Source of the DNA: Streptomyces sp. HNM0574
Lineage (GTDB): Bacteria; Actinomycetota; Actinomycetes; Streptomycetales; Streptomycetaceae
Assembly (NCBI RefSeq): GCF_012726235.1
Contig: NZ_JAASAH010000001.1
Location: 310,001 to 374,000, forward strand
Direction of reading: 5' to 3'
DNA: 64,000 nt
Below the pieces are notes generated by a model that saw nothing but the letters and a program-made list of their open reading frames with translations, searched no databases and was not told the origin of the DNA. Position 1 is the stretch's first letter; each line of letters begins with the position of its first letter. The position numbers were made by a program, and so were the translations under genes. Shown piece by piece: positions 43,765-53,213 of the stretch.

Positions 43765-46700
43765 GCAGACCGCGCCCCTGTGCGGTCCGCAGACCGCGCG
43801 CGGGAAGAACTTCGCGTTGTAGCGGACCATCGAGAGGTGCACCTCCATCAACTGGCGGGTGTTGTGGGCGCTTTCCAGCTGGAGCGCGGCCGTGTGGAGG
43901 CTCACCTCGCCCCACTGGTCCGTGCCCGGGCCCAGCTCCCGCAGGCCGGTGGCACAGGTCGTGGCCGTCTTGCGCAGCTGCGGGGCGAGCCGCTGCCACG
44001 AGAGCTGGGCGCGCGGGTCGGGCGTACGGAAGTAGGCGTCGGTGTCCCGGGCCAGGTGACGGAGGCCGGCGCACACGGGCCGGAGCCCGCGCAGCCGCTC
44101 CAGCCTCTCCGGGCCCCGGCCCGAGGCGTTCAGAACCTCGTTGAACCTGGCCCGCTCACGCGACAGCCGGTCCATCAGCTCCTGACCGCCGAGCTCCAGC
44201 CACGCGTCCATCTGCTTCTTGCGGACGCGCGCCGTCACCCGGCTCTCCGGCGCCCGGTCCGGCGAGACCTGGTAGCTCATCGCCTGAAGCGCCGCGGCAT
44301 CCGGCAGCCGCGCCGCCTTCCGCTCCTGATGCACCGTCTCGCCCCCGGCCACCAGCAGCGCGACCAGGACCAGGAGGACGGTGCCCGTGCGCCGGGCGGC
44401 GGTGTGGCGGGGGGCTGCCGGTGTCGGTATCGCGGGCCGTCGTCGGCTTCGTATCCGGAGGGACGTGCGCAGGCGGGACGCGGCCGAGAGCAGGGCCGAG
44501 ATGAGCACGGCGGCGAAGCCCCCGAGCAGGAGCGTGGACTGCACCACGATGTGCAGATCGCCCCACCGGACAACCTCACCCGGGCGCCAACCACAGGATT
44601 CCGCAAAGCTGTTGGGCACCGGAGCGCAACCGTCCAGGGACAACGTCACGTACAGCGTCGCCAGCCCCAGCAACACAGTGGTCTCGGCAGCGACAAACGC
44701 AGCCAGCAGCCGGTACCCACGACTCAGCACCCCCGCCACGACAGCAGCAAGCACCGCAACCCCCAGCAGCCACCCCCACACCCACGCCAGCACAAGCAGC
44801 CCCTGCGAACTCCCCCGCGCCACGGGCGCCGCCTGCCCCGACACGGACGCCAGGTACGCCTGCACCCCCAGCACGGCCAGGGACGCTGCCGCACCGCCCA
44901 ACAGGGCCGGGATGACGACGGGGCGACGGCGGGGGACGGCGTGCCGGCCGGTGGGCTGTGAACCCGCGTCGGCAGGCTCCAGGTCGGGACTTTCGTCGCC
45001 GGAACCCGGTCCTGTAGCGCTGGGCTTTGTGCCGGCGCCGGTACTGGAGGGCTCCGGGTCGGGAAGCTCTGGGCTGGGGCCGGCGGGTTCCGGGCACTTG
45101 GCATCGGCACCGGCGGGGGCGGGGTTCGGGTCTGCCGGTTCTGCACCTGCGTCAGCGGACATGGCATCGGTACCGGTGTTCGTGGGCCTCGGGCCGGCGG
45201 GCCCCGCTTGTGTGTCGGCAGGTTGCGGGGTGGCGCTGCCGGGTTTGGCACCGGCGCCCGTGTCGCCGGACTCCGCACCGACGCGTGTGTTGGCAGGTTG
45301 CGGGCCGGCATCCGTGGGCTTGGGACGGACGCCGGCGTCGGCCCCCGGATCTGTAGCGCTGGGCTCGGTACCGGCACCGGTACTGGCGCCGAGGATCTCC
45401 GGGCTGGGGCTGATGGGTTGGGTGTTGGCGCCGGTGTGGCTGGGCTCCGCATCGGTCCCGGTGTCGGAGAGCTCCGGGCTGATGGGTGGTGAACCGGAAC
45501 CGGCGGGCTCCGTGCTGGGACCTACGTCGCCGGACCGGGGGCTTGTATCGCCGGGTTCGGTGACGGCCTCGGAACCCGCGAACTCCGGGTGGGGGAGCAC
45601 CGGGCTGGGGTCGAGGCGTTTGGGGCTGGCGTCGGTGTGGCTGGGCTCCGGGCCGGTACCTACGGGCTTGGCATCGGCACCGGTGGATACGGCCTTCGGG
45701 TCGGCGGGTCCCGTGTTTGTATCGGTGAGTTCGGCATCGGCACCGGTATGGGCGGGCCTCGGGCCGGTATCGCCGGGCTTCGTACAGGAATCGGAGTCAC
45801 CCGAACTCGGCTCTGCACCATCGGAGTTGGTGGGGTCTCCGGCGCCGGCGAGTTCCGGGCCGGGGAGTCCCGGTCTGATGCCGACGGGTTCGGTACTGGC
45901 GTCGGTGCGGCCGGGCCCCGTACCGGAACCGGTGCCAGCGGGCTCTGGGGTGGGGCGTGTTGCTCCTGTGCGGCTGGGCCCGACGCTGGCAGGGGTGTCG
46001 GAGGGCCCCGGGTTGGCGCCCGCGGGGCTGGTACCTGCACTGCCGGGAACCGGGCTGACATCGCCAGGCATCGTGTCGGCACCGGCACCGCCGGGACCCG
46101 GGTCTCCACCACCGGACTTGGCCCCGTACCCGGCGCCGGCCGGCACCGCCCCGTCGACCCCCACCCCGGCCTCCCCGCCGAGCCAGCGGGGCGTCCCGTG
46201 GGACGGGCGGGAGAGGCAGGCGAGGAGGGAGGCGAGGTACAGGGCGACGATGGCCGAGGTGCCGAGGGGTGGTTCGGCGAGGCTGAGGAGGACGGGGGCC
46301 GCGAGGGCGACGGCTGCTCGCAGGCCCTCGTGTTGTCCGGCCGGGCCCGGATACGCGCGGTCCACCCAGGTGCGGAGGTCCTGTGGGTCGAACCACCAGC
46401 CGAGGGTGAGTGTCGCGCCGCTGCCCTGCCACCAGGTCAGCCACGAGGCCAGGGTCAGACAGGAGGCCAGGAGGACCAGGAACACCACCGGCCGCAGCGA
46501 CCGGCCACGCCACTTCGCTACCCACAGCCGGGCGCACTGCGCCGTCCACCAGGCGAAGACGGCGCCGGCCGGCAGGAGCAGCAGCAGGACCAGCGGCCGT
46601 GCGGGCAGCCACTGGTTCAAGGCGCCCTGGCCGGCGACGAGCGCGCCCAGGGTCATCCCGGCGCCGAGCCACAGCCCGGCCCGTACGGCGGAGGGCATGC

Positions 46701-47937
46701 GGTGCCCGGTCAGGAGGGAGTGCACGGCGGCCCGCCAGAGCGGCACCCCGGAGACGGCGACCACGAGTGCCGCAGCGGCCAGCGTCGAGAGCTGCGCCAT
46801 CCACACGGTGGGGGAGCGCACGTACTGCTGGAACGCGGTGATCAGGTGGTAGTTGAGGAGGGTGGCGGCCGCTCCGGTGAGGAATATCGGGAACGCGGAA
46901 ATCCGGAACAGCAGCCACGGATCGGCGAGCGCCGCCCGCCGGACGTCCCAGCGGGGGTGGGTGCGGAACAGCTGGGCGAAGGAGACGAGCGCCCGCCGTA
47001 CCCGGCCGGACTCCGCCGGCGGTTCCGCGACCCGACTGCGGTGCAGGTCGGCGCCCCAGTGGGCCGCGGTCCGGTCGGCGTAGATCTCCCGGCTGCGCAG
47101 CACGTCGGCCCGCGACAGGTGGACCAGCATGCCGAGGACGAGCACCAGCACCAATCCGCGGGCGGCGAGCACCAGTTGGGAACTGCCCAGCTCCTGCGCC
47201 GCGCCGCCGACGACCATGGCCACGGACCACAGCAGGTAGAGCGGCAGGGTGAGGGCGAGGAAGACCCGCCAGAGCGTGACGGTGGCGTAGGTGAGGGTGA
47301 GGTCTCTGTTGCGGACGTGGGCGAACTCGTGGAGGACGACGGCGCGGAAGCCGTCCGGGTCGGTGCTGCGGCGGGCCAGCAGGCCGCCGTGCAGACACAT
47401 TGTCGGGCGCCCGTCGCGGCCGAACACGAGCGCGCCGGTGGAGAGGGCCCCCGGGTCGACCACCACCCGGGGCAGCCGCAACAGCCCAGCCACCGCGGCC
47501 AGTTGCTCCAGCGTACGCCGGACCTCGCCGTCGTGGTCGACGTTCCGCAGCGGCACCACGCGCCGCCGCCGTCCCTTCCACGCGGGGAGGCAGAAGAAGA
47601 GCAGCGTGGCCGAGGCGAACAGCGCGAGCGGCCAGACGAGCAGGGCCCACCAGGGCGGCGGCGGGGCGTGCCGGTCCACGCAGCCGTCGAAGGCCACCCA
47701 CTGCTGCACGCGCGCCTGGAGGATGTCGCTGTCCGTGGCCTGCGCCGGGTCGACGCCGGCGGCGAGCATGCAGTCGAGCAGGGAGTAGTTGGTGAAGGTG
47801 ATGACGACCCGTAGCGACAGCAGGCTCGAGGTGAGCAGGATCTGGACCACCAGCAGGACGAAGCGCATGGTGGTCCCGGCGCTCACCGCGCGCTCGCCGC
47901 CCTGCGGCACCGGGCGTCCCGGAGCCGTCGTGGCCAC
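43759..47937 (-). CDS. large M48-like membrane metalloprotease with long repeat insert
   Basis: 1392 residues. Two N-terminal membrane helices (about 24-46 and 95-117), then the zinc site HEFAHVRNRD at 203-212 with the third ligand in REIYAD (283-288), in the HtpX/M48 layout, and further membrane segments to about 570. Residues about 580-995 are a degenerate Pro/Thr/Gly/Ala/Asp repeat (units like GADAKP, STGADAKPVGTGP). Afterwards come more membrane helices (about 1000-1250) and a hydrophilic C-terminal domain of ~140 residues. M48 proteases control membrane protein quality; the insert is unlike the family. It starts 4 bp after the stop of the upstream small gene, so they are coupled. Confidence 0.75.
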   Translation of the reverse strand: MATTAPGRPVPQGGERAVSAGTTMRFVLLVVQILLTSSLLSLRVVITFTNYSLLDCMLAAGVDPAQATDSDILQARVQQWVAFDGCVDRHAPPPPWWALLVWPLALFASATLLFFCLPAWKGRRRRVVPLRNVDHDGEVRRTLEQLAAVAGLLRLPRVVVDPGALSTGALVFGRDGRPTMCLHGGLLARRSTDPDGFRAVVLHEFAHVRNRDLTLTYATVTLWRVFLALTLPLYLLWSVAMVVGGAAQELGSSQLVLAARGLVLVLVLGMLVHLSRADVLRSREIYADRTAAHWGADLHRSRVAEPPAESGRVRRALVSFAQLFRTHPRWDVRRAALADPWLLFRISAFPIFLTGAAATLLNYHLITAFQQYVRSPTVWMAQLSTLAAAALVVAVSGVPLWRAAVHSLLTGHRMPSAVRAGLWLGAGMTLGALVAGQGALNQWLPARPLVLLLLLPAGAVFAWWTAQCARLWVAKWRGRSLRPVVFLVLLASCLTLASWLTWWQGSGATLTLGWWFDPQDLRTWVDRAYPGPAGQHEGLRAAVALAAPVLLSLAEPPLGTSAIVALYLASLLACLSRPSHGTPRWLGGEAGVGVDGAVPAGAGYGAKSGGGDPGPGGAGADTMPGDVSPVPGSAGTSPAGANPGPSDTPASVGPSRTGATRPTPEPAGTGSGTGPGRTDASTEPVGIRPGLPGPELAGAGDPTNSDGAEPSSGDSDSCTKPGDTGPRPAHTGADAELTDTNTGPADPKAVSTGADAKPVGTGPEPSHTDASPKRLDPSPVLPHPEFAGSEAVTEPGDTSPRSGDVGPSTEPAGSGSPPISPELSDTGTDAEPSHTGANTQPISPSPEILGASTGAGTEPSATDPGADAGVRPKPTDAGPQPANTRVGAESGDTGAGAKPGSATPQPADTQAGPAGPRPTNTGTDAMSADAGAEPADPNPAPAGADAKCPEPAGPSPELPDPEPSSTGAGTKPSATGPGSGDESPDLEPADAGSQPTGRHAVPRRRPVVIPALLGGAAASLAVLGVQAYLASVSGQAAPVARGSSQGLLVLAWVWGWLLGVAVLAAVVAGVLSRGYRLLAAFVAAETTVLLGLATLYVTLSLDGCAPVPNSFAESCGWRPGEVVRWGDLHIVVQSTLLLGGFAAVLISALLSAASRLRTSLRIRSRRRPAIPTPAAPRHTAARRTGTVLLVLVALLVAGGETVHQERKAARLPDAAALQAMSYQVSPDRAPESRVTARVRKKQMDAWLELGGQELMDRLSRERARFNEVLNASGRGPERLERLRGLRPVCAGLRHLARDTDAYFRTPDPRAQLSWQRLAPQLRKTATTCATGLRELGPGTDQWGEVSLHTAALQLESAHNTRQLMEVHLSMVRYNAKFFPRAVCGPHRGAVCS
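44950..46200 (-). repeat. coding low-complexity expansion in the protease gene
   Basis: About 1.2 kb of imperfect short repeats encoding roughly 400 residues of Pro/Thr/Gly/Ala/Ser/Asp; recurring elements include ggcaccggt, gggctccg and ccggcgcc-like units. It stays in frame across the whole length, so it is translated and presumably varies in length between strains. Confidence 0.7.
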
Positions 47938-47940
47938 GGC

Positions 47941-48471
47941 TCAGACGTCCAGGGCCGCGGCGCCGCCCTCGGCGTCGCCTCCGTCGTCCCGTGGCTCCAG
48001 CGCGAGCCGGGCGATCACGGAGTCGGCGACGGACGCCGCCCGTTCGGCGTCCAGCCCCTTCTGCTGGGCGCTCTCCCGCACCCGGCGGTGCACCTCGGCG
48101 AGCTGCTCCCGGGTCAGCGCGGGCACGAGCACGGGCGGCGAGGGACGCCTGCGCAGCCGGTCGAACAGGGCCCGGACGCGGGCGAGCCCGGTCTGCACGG
48201 CGAGGTCCGTGAACTGCCGCGCCGCCTGGTCCAGTACGAGCCAGACCACGGGTGTCACGAGCACCGCGATCTCCCCCAGCCCGAAACCCAGCGGGTCACG
48301 CCGCGGCTTCCGGCGCCCGAGCCGGCGCACCACGGTGGCGTCGTCGTAGACGGACAGGGCGTCCACGAGGGGGAGTTCCTCGGCTGCCGTGTCCGTGACG
48401 ACGGCGCGGACCACGTCCCGCACGGAGCGCGCGGCCGTGCTGCTGGTGCTGACTGCTGCTTCAGAGTCCAT
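47941..48471 (-). CDS. uncharacterised protein coupled to the protease
   Basis: 176 residues from ATG 48471 (gggggg-rich upstream; a longer frame to 48723 is not protein-like). Features: Ser/Ala N terminus, a dibasic stretch LGRRKPRRDP, one hydrophobic segment (IAVLVTPVVWLVLDQAA) and a basic C-terminal half RVRALFDRLRRRPSPP with helices (RVRESAQQKGLDAERAA). No family recognised. The gap to the protease start is 3 bp, so the two proteins probably work together, perhaps as a membrane partner. Confidence 0.6.
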   Translation of the reverse strand: MDSEAAVSTSSTAARSVRDVVRAVVTDTAAEELPLVDALSVYDDATVVRRLGRRKPRRDPLGFGLGEIAVLVTPVVWLVLDQAARQFTDLAVQTGLARVRALFDRLRRRPSPPVLVPALTREQLAEVHRRVRESAQQKGLDAERAASVADSVIARLALEPRDDGGDAEGGAAALDV

Positions 48472-48713
48472 GACGCCCCCCGGCGACTCGAATGGGAACA
48501 GCGATGTGCCGGTCACCGGCTGCCACGGGTGGGACGCGCGCTTCGTCCGCGTCCGCTCCGTGCGCCCCAACTCCGGCCGCACAGCGGCATTATGCCCGCG
48601 CTTCGCCGTAGCGGCGGCCCCCTCGGCCGAACCTGTGGACAACTCGCCCGGCCCACGACAGGCCGTCCCCCGCAGGGGTGCCGGACCACCGCGCGCGACC
48701 GGGGAGCCGCTGC

Positions 48714-48737
48714 TAACATACATACATGCCTGTACGT
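48714..48737 (+). promoter_or_regulatory. TetR promoter/operator overlapping a leaderless start
   Basis: -10 box TAACAT (48714-48719) only 7 bp before ATG 48726, with no ribosome site in between; ACATACA-tgcc-TGTACGT (48720-48737) is a near-perfect inverted repeat that covers the start codon. This fits a leaderless, self-repressed TetR gene. Confidence 0.6.
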
Positions 48738-49364
48738 AAAGAGAGAGCGGGCGACGGCGAGACCCCGGGCGCGCACCGGTCCACGCAGGCCGAACGCCGG
48801 GCGCGCACGCGCAACGCGCTGCTCGAATCGGCGGCGCGCGGCCTGTCCCGCTACGGCTACGGCAACCTCGTGCTGGAACAGGTGGCCAGGGAGGCCGGGT
48901 ACACGCGCGGCGCGCTCTACCACCTGTTCAAGGGGAAGCAGGAGCTGACCCTGGCCGCGTCCGAGTGGGTCATGGAGACCTGGAACGAGGAGGTCGGCCG
49001 CCCCGTCGAGCAGGAGACCGACCCCGCCACCGCCCTGCTCACCCTCGCCCGCGCACACACCGTCTTCTGCCGCCGCGACATCGCCCGCATCGCGATCGCG
49101 CTGCGCGTCGAGTTCTCCGGGCAGGACCATCCGATCGGGCGCGAGGTGGAGAAGGGGTACGAGCTGCTCGTCGGCCGGTGCGCACGCCTCGTCGAGGCCG
49201 GACGCCGGGCCGGCTCCCTCCCGGACGGCCCCCCTGCACGGGACGTCGCGCTCGCCTTCGTCGGCGCCCTCGAAGGCACCTCGATCACCCTGGCGGGCCG
49301 GACCCCCCACGACGAATCCCTGGTGGCCGCGGCCGTCGCCGGGACCCTCGGCCTCACCCCGTAA
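48726..49364 (+). CDS. TetR-family transcriptional regulator
   Basis: 212 residues. N-terminal TetR HTH with TRNALLESAARGLSRYGYGN, LVLEQVAREAGYTRGALYHL and FKGKQELTLAASEW; the rest is the variable ligand domain (all helical). It precedes a DUF2867-like gene (33-bp gap) and a small monooxygenase-like gene in the same direction, so these may be its targets. An operator-like palindrome lies over its own start, suggesting autorepression. Confidence 0.88.
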   Translation: MPVRKERAGDGETPGAHRSTQAERRARTRNALLESAARGLSRYGYGNLVLEQVAREAGYTRGALYHLFKGKQELTLAASEWVMETWNEEVGRPVEQETDPATALLTLARAHTVFCRRDIARIAIALRVEFSGQDHPIGREVEKGYELLVGRCARLVEAGRRAGSLPDGPPARDVALAFVGALEGTSITLAGRTPHDESLVAAAVAGTLGLTP

Positions 49365-49397
49365 CCGCCGCCCCTCCAAGGAGAAGGAGGCACAACG

Positions 49398-50030
49398 ATG
49401 AGTACGGCGACGCGACTTGATCCCGCCGCGCACACCACCCGCCCCTGGCGTATCCATGCGATCGCCTCCGATTTCCGCGTCTACGACGTGTGGGCACTGC
49501 CGACGCCCGGTGGCCCCGGCGACTTCCCGCGCCTGGTGCGGCAGACCGTCGCGGGCGACACCTCCGGCAACCCGTCCCGCGTCGCCCGCACGCTCTTCGC
49601 GGTCCGCTGGAAGCTCGGCGCGCTGCTGCACTGGGACGACCCGGACTCCGGCGTCGGCTCCCGCGTCCCGACCCTCCGCGACCGCCTGCCGCAGGACCTG
49701 CGCGACGGCGAACGCGGCCCGGAGTTCGACCGACTCCCTTTCTCTTCCGTCTACTTGCTGGACGACGAGTGGGCGGCGGAGATGGCCAACCGGACGGTGC
49801 ACGCCGTGATGCACCTCGGCTGGGTCCGCGACGAACACGGCGGCCACCGCGGGCAGATGGCCGTGCTGGTCAAGCCCAACGGGCTGTTCGGCAGGGCCTA
49901 CATGGCCGCGATCGCCCCGTTCCGGCACCGGATCGTGTACCCGCCGCTGATGCGCGGCATCGAGGAGGAATGGCGCCGCACGACGCCACTGACGAGCGGC
50001 GACGAGACCACCGACGGGAGGACCGCATGA
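49398..50030 (+). CDS. DUF2867 family protein
   Basis: 210 residues. DFRVYDVWALPTPGG, the WKLGALLHWDD stretch and LFGRAYMAAIAPFRHRIVYP near the C terminus match the DUF2867 pattern. No catalytic residue is known. It overlaps the next small gene by 4 bp and is likely in the TetR-controlled transcript. The ribosome site aaggagaaggagg at about 49377 is strong, so the expression level may be high when derepressed. Confidence 0.75.
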   Translation: MSTATRLDPAAHTTRPWRIHAIASDFRVYDVWALPTPGGPGDFPRLVRQTVAGDTSGNPSRVARTLFAVRWKLGALLHWDDPDSGVGSRVPTLRDRLPQDLRDGERGPEFDRLPFSSVYLLDDEWAAEMANRTVHAVMHLGWVRDEHGGHRGQMAVLVKPNGLFGRAYMAAIAPFRHRIVYPPLMRGIEEEWRRTTPLTSGDETTDGRTA

Positions 50031-50266
50031 AGGTCGGCATCGTGGCCAGCCACTACCCGCACCCCGAGCACCGCGAGGAGTTCATCGCCCGCGTGCACGA
50101 AGTCGCCGCCGCGTTCCGGCAGACACCCGGGTGCCTCTCGGCCGAGTGCTGGTACTCCGCCGAGACGGACGCCGTCGTCTCGACCGTGCAGTGGCAATCC
50201 GAGCAGTCCCGCGACGCCTCGGCCATCGGGACACCGATTACGAAACTCGCGAACGCCCCCCGGTGA
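50027..50266 (+). CDS. small antibiotic-biosynthesis-monooxygenase (ABM)-like protein
   Basis: 79 residues from ATG 50027. The dimeric alpha-beta-barrel pattern is visible: MKVGIVASHYPHPEHREEFI, VHEVAAAFRQTPGCLSAECW, and TDAVVSTVQWQSEQS. The ABM domain usually has about 95 residues, so the last helix and strand may be missing or the start of a mis-ended copy. It is coupled to the DUF2867 gene (ATGA). A role in heme, quinone or aromatic oxidation is possible only by family analogy. Confidence 0.6.
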   Translation: MKVGIVASHYPHPEHREEFIARVHEVAAAFRQTPGCLSAECWYSAETDAVVSTVQWQSEQSRDASAIGTPITKLANAPR

Positions 50267-50653
50267 GATCCTCCAACTGGCCGCGCGCTAGGCGGCGTCC
50301 GGCTTCTGACTCCGTGACGCCCCGGCGGCGGCTGTACGTGAACAGCGGTGTGTGCTGCCGGCCCCTCACAAGTGGCGTGCGTCCGGCACGTCCGCCCCGT
50401 ACCTCTCAACCTCGGCTGCACTGCGGCGCTATGCATACGTGTCGTCATAGCGACCGCCCCGGCGCAGGCTGTGGCCGATTGACGGCGGACAGGGCGTCCT
50501 CCTAGGACTCCTCGGGCAGTGCACCGGGGTTTCGGGGCTGCTGTGCCGAACTGTGAGGGGCTGGGGCCGCGACACCCGTGTGCGGTCGAAAGCCCGGTGC
50601 GCGGTAACGTGTTGAAAGGCTGTACCAAGCATGGGTAACTCCGGGGAGGGTGT
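50267..50653. promoter_or_regulatory. intergenic region before the type VII-like module
   Basis: 387 bp without a gene. A 7-bp inverted pair CGCTATG/CATAGCG encloses 12 bp at 50427-50452. The end carries the promoter region and the ggggagg ribosome site of the WXG100 gene. Nothing else can be assigned. Confidence 0.4.
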
Positions 50654-50950
50654 ATGGGCGGCTACTTCAAGGTCGAGGTAGACAATCTTGGACGTCTACT
50701 GAAGGACCTGCACGACAGTCAGGACAACATGCGCAAGGCGCTGGGCGCGATGAAGGAGACCGGGCCGAAGTCGACGGGATCCGAATCTCTTGATAATGCC
50801 TGCGATGAGTTCCATGACAGTTGGGATGGTGCCATCAAGAAAATCGCAGATGGTACTGAGGCGATCGAGGGAAAATTGAAGCAGGTAAAGCAGAACTACG
50901 AGTCGCTGGAAGATGCACTCCGAGACGCCTTCGCGAAGAATAGCAAGTAA
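50654..50950 (+). CDS. WXG100-family (ESAT-6-like) protein
   Basis: 98 residues, all helical: a first helix (LGRLLKDLHDSQDNMRKAL), turn WDG at the WXG position, and a second helix (KKIADGTEAIEGKLKQVKQNY). Length and structure match ESAT-6-type secreted partners of type VII systems. It starts at ATG 50654 after ggggaggg. Codon use is less GC-biased than in neighbouring regions (gataatgcc, gaaaattgaag). It begins a three- or four-gene module with no secretion ATPase nearby. Confidence 0.82.
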   Translation: MGGYFKVEVDNLGRLLKDLHDSQDNMRKALGAMKETGPKSTGSESLDNACDEFHDSWDGAIKKIADGTEAIEGKLKQVKQNYESLEDALRDAFAKNSK

Positions 50951-51013
50951 ATTGTTGCACAGTTTACGCTCGCTCAAGCCGTCCTTCGCTCTCCGATCTC
51001 CACAGGTGACTCC

Positions 51014-52465
51014 ATGACCACGCGGGACTTCCCTGCACTAGGCTTCAATCCGGCGCCCGGTGATCTGGGCTCCGTTGATTCCCTCACTGGCAAGCTCGAC
51101 TCAGCCAGGCGCTCTCTGGACTCGGCTCACCTTGTCCTGTCCCGCATTGGCAAGGGTGGTGGCGAGTGGCAGGGGGATGCGGCCAATGCATTCGCGGAAA
51201 AAGTCGGTGATCTACCGAAATACGTGCGCGACAGTCGTGACGCCATGCAGGACGCCGTTTCTCAGCTCCGCTCATGGCACACCGCGCTCTCCTCGTATCA
51301 GGAAAAGGGGCGCCAGTACGAGGCGCAGGCTGCTGCGGCCAAGCAGACGGTGACGACCAGGGAGGCTGAGAAGGAGCGCGCGGTCAAGGCCTATAACGAG
51401 GCCTCTGCCAACCCGGACTTGCGCTTGGCCGGCACCTATTACAGCGATCAGGCCGCCCTGGATGCAGCGCAGAGAAGGATCGACGCGGCGAGCGGAAGAT
51501 TGAACAGGGCAGATGCTGCTCTCGACTCCGCTGGAAGCCGTCTGGATTCCGCCACCCAGGAGTTGGAGGCGATCGTAAAGAAGGCTGAGGAGCTTCTCGG
51601 GAATCATCAGGACGGCGCCCGGGGTATTGCCGACCGTATCCGGCGAGCCACTGAGAACGCGCCGGACCCGGGCTTCTGGGAAGGTCTCGGGGATTTCTTC
51701 ACCAGTGTCGGTCACAGCATCCAGGAGTGGTGCACCAAGAATGCCGACCTGCTCAAGGAGATCGGCGACTGGCTGTCGATTGCCTCCAGCGTCCTGGGGG
51801 TCGCGTCGCTGCTGACTCTGTGGTGCCCGCCGCTCTCGGGTGCCTTGGCTCTCGCCAGTGCGGGTGCTTCTCTCGGCGCGCTCGCCACGCATGGAGCGGC
51901 GAAGCTCGGTGGTGCGGACGTGGGCGTGATGGACCTCGTGGGCGACGGGATTGGGGTGGTTCCATTGGGGAAGTTCGGCTCCGTCGCCATGAAGGGGGCC
52001 AAGGTCCCAATGAAGTTGGCGCAGGTGGAAGGCCGCACTGTCGCCTCAGTTGACAAGGTCAACAAGATCCGAGCTCTGCGAGATGCCGGCTTCAACGGGC
52101 GTGCTCTGGAGGGCAAGTCACTCTTTGGGATGGGTAACGAGTACGTAGGCGGCAGCAAGGCCTTCACGGCCTCTGGGTTCGGAAATCGTATGGGGCTGGC
52201 ATGGAACAGTCACGTCCAGGATATTGCAGGGGCAAGCATCAAGGAGGCCGGGCTCAGTAAGGGCCTTACCAAGGCCCTCGATAGCAGCCTCACCCCCGAT
52301 GCGGTCAAGGACTCCCTGCGCGGGGCCATGAGGGCCGATGGTTCTATCGACCCGCTGTCTTGGTGGTCCAAGGGGCCGCAGGTGGCCCAGCAGGCGCCGG
52401 GAATTGCTATCGACGCCCACACTCAGCTTACGGATTCAGGTGCGCCGGCTGCGGGGAGGCTTTGA
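51014..52465 (+). CDS. long type VII secretion-like substrate (WXG N-terminal domain)
   Basis: 483 residues. Residues about 15-100 are a WXG100-like helical pair with GEWQGDAANAF as the WXG turn; 100-215 form a predicted coiled coil rich in Ala, Gln, Arg and Glu (AAAKQTVTTREAEKERA); a hydrophobic stretch (IASSVLGVASLLTLWCPP, about 255-300) follows, then a less conserved C-terminal part. This is the layout of polymorphic-toxin-like T7SS proteins, but no toxin domain or catalytic motif is recognised at the C terminus. Codon use is relaxed and GC lower than usual here. The next gene overlaps its stop, as expected for a partner or immunity protein. Confidence 0.72.
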   Translation: MTTRDFPALGFNPAPGDLGSVDSLTGKLDSARRSLDSAHLVLSRIGKGGGEWQGDAANAFAEKVGDLPKYVRDSRDAMQDAVSQLRSWHTALSSYQEKGRQYEAQAAAAKQTVTTREAEKERAVKAYNEASANPDLRLAGTYYSDQAALDAAQRRIDAASGRLNRADAALDSAGSRLDSATQELEAIVKKAEELLGNHQDGARGIADRIRRATENAPDPGFWEGLGDFFTSVGHSIQEWCTKNADLLKEIGDWLSIASSVLGVASLLTLWCPPLSGALALASAGASLGALATHGAAKLGGADVGVMDLVGDGIGVVPLGKFGSVAMKGAKVPMKLAQVEGRTVASVDKVNKIRALRDAGFNGRALEGKSLFGMGNEYVGGSKAFTASGFGNRMGLAWNSHVQDIAGASIKEAGLSKGLTKALDSSLTPDAVKDSLRGAMRADGSIDPLSWWSKGPQVAQQAPGIAIDAHTQLTDSGAPAAGRL

Positions 52466-53106
52466 TGCGTAATGTCTTGGTCATGCTGGATACGCCGGAA
52501 GGTTTCCACGAACTGCCGCTGCATCTCCCTGCGGACGTTCTCGAAGCGGCGTTGTGGGAGCTGGCGGAGGAGATCTGGCCAGGCGGCACAGAGTTCCAAC
52601 GCGTGACCACTGCCGTTGCCTACTCCGACCTCACCAGCGCTCTGACTGCCGACAACGTCCTTCACGCGTCTGTAGGTCTCTATGAGACGGAGGACGGCGC
52701 CGCGAGCACTGCTCATCTCCTGGTGCGTGCGGAGGCCGTTGACCTGGAGGCCCCGGAGGTAGTCGCCGCGGCGTTCCAAGAGGTGCTCTCTTTCGAGGAG
52801 CACCGCAGCGTGGCGCGCGTGGACCTGCCCTGCGGTCCGGCCGTGCTCTCTCTGCATGCGACTGAGACGGAGGGTGAAGCTGCTCTCCTGGCAGTGGAGT
52901 TCGCGCACATCGAACTCTACGTGCCGTCACCTATCCGGGGCTGGCTTTTGGTGCTTGCCCTTACGACACCGTGCTTCACCGACTTGCCCAGGTACACGAG
53001 TATCCTGCGGCAGATCGGAGAGACCCTGGTGGTCCGCCCGGCTGAACAGGAGGGCGACTCAGCAGAGACATCGGTGGTCAGCGATATGCGCGCGACGTTC
53101 GGCTAG
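52465..53106 (+). CDS. partner protein of the type VII-like substrate (possible immunity/chaperone)
   Basis: 213 residues from ATG 52465, sharing one base with the stop of the preceding gene (TGATG). The sequence is acidic and mixed alpha/beta: ELPLHLPADVLEAALWELAEE, then SFEEHRSVARVDLPCGPAV and EFAHIELYVPSPIRGW. No known domain is recognised. Tight coupling to the secretion-like substrate suggests a cognate immunity or chaperone protein; the composition and size are compatible with that, but no function is shown. Confidence 0.6.
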   Translation: MRNVLVMLDTPEGFHELPLHLPADVLEAALWELAEEIWPGGTEFQRVTTAVAYSDLTSALTADNVLHASVGLYETEDGAASTAHLLVRAEAVDLEAPEVVAAAFQEVLSFEEHRSVARVDLPCGPAVLSLHATETEGEAALLAVEFAHIELYVPSPIRGWLLVLALTTPCFTDLPRYTSILRQIGETLVVRPAEQEGDSAETSVVSDMRATFG

Positions 53107-53213
53107 AGAGGAACGGCGACTCCGCGAGGCGGCGGGCAGCGCCGAGGGCCAGCGTTCCTGTTACTCCGCCGTCCACGAGAGCGCCAGGACCGACATGACG
53201 AAACCGGATATTC

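Noticed and set aside
44950..46200. CRISPR-like array
   Set aside because: The repeats are short, imperfect, in frame and coding, without constant spacers.
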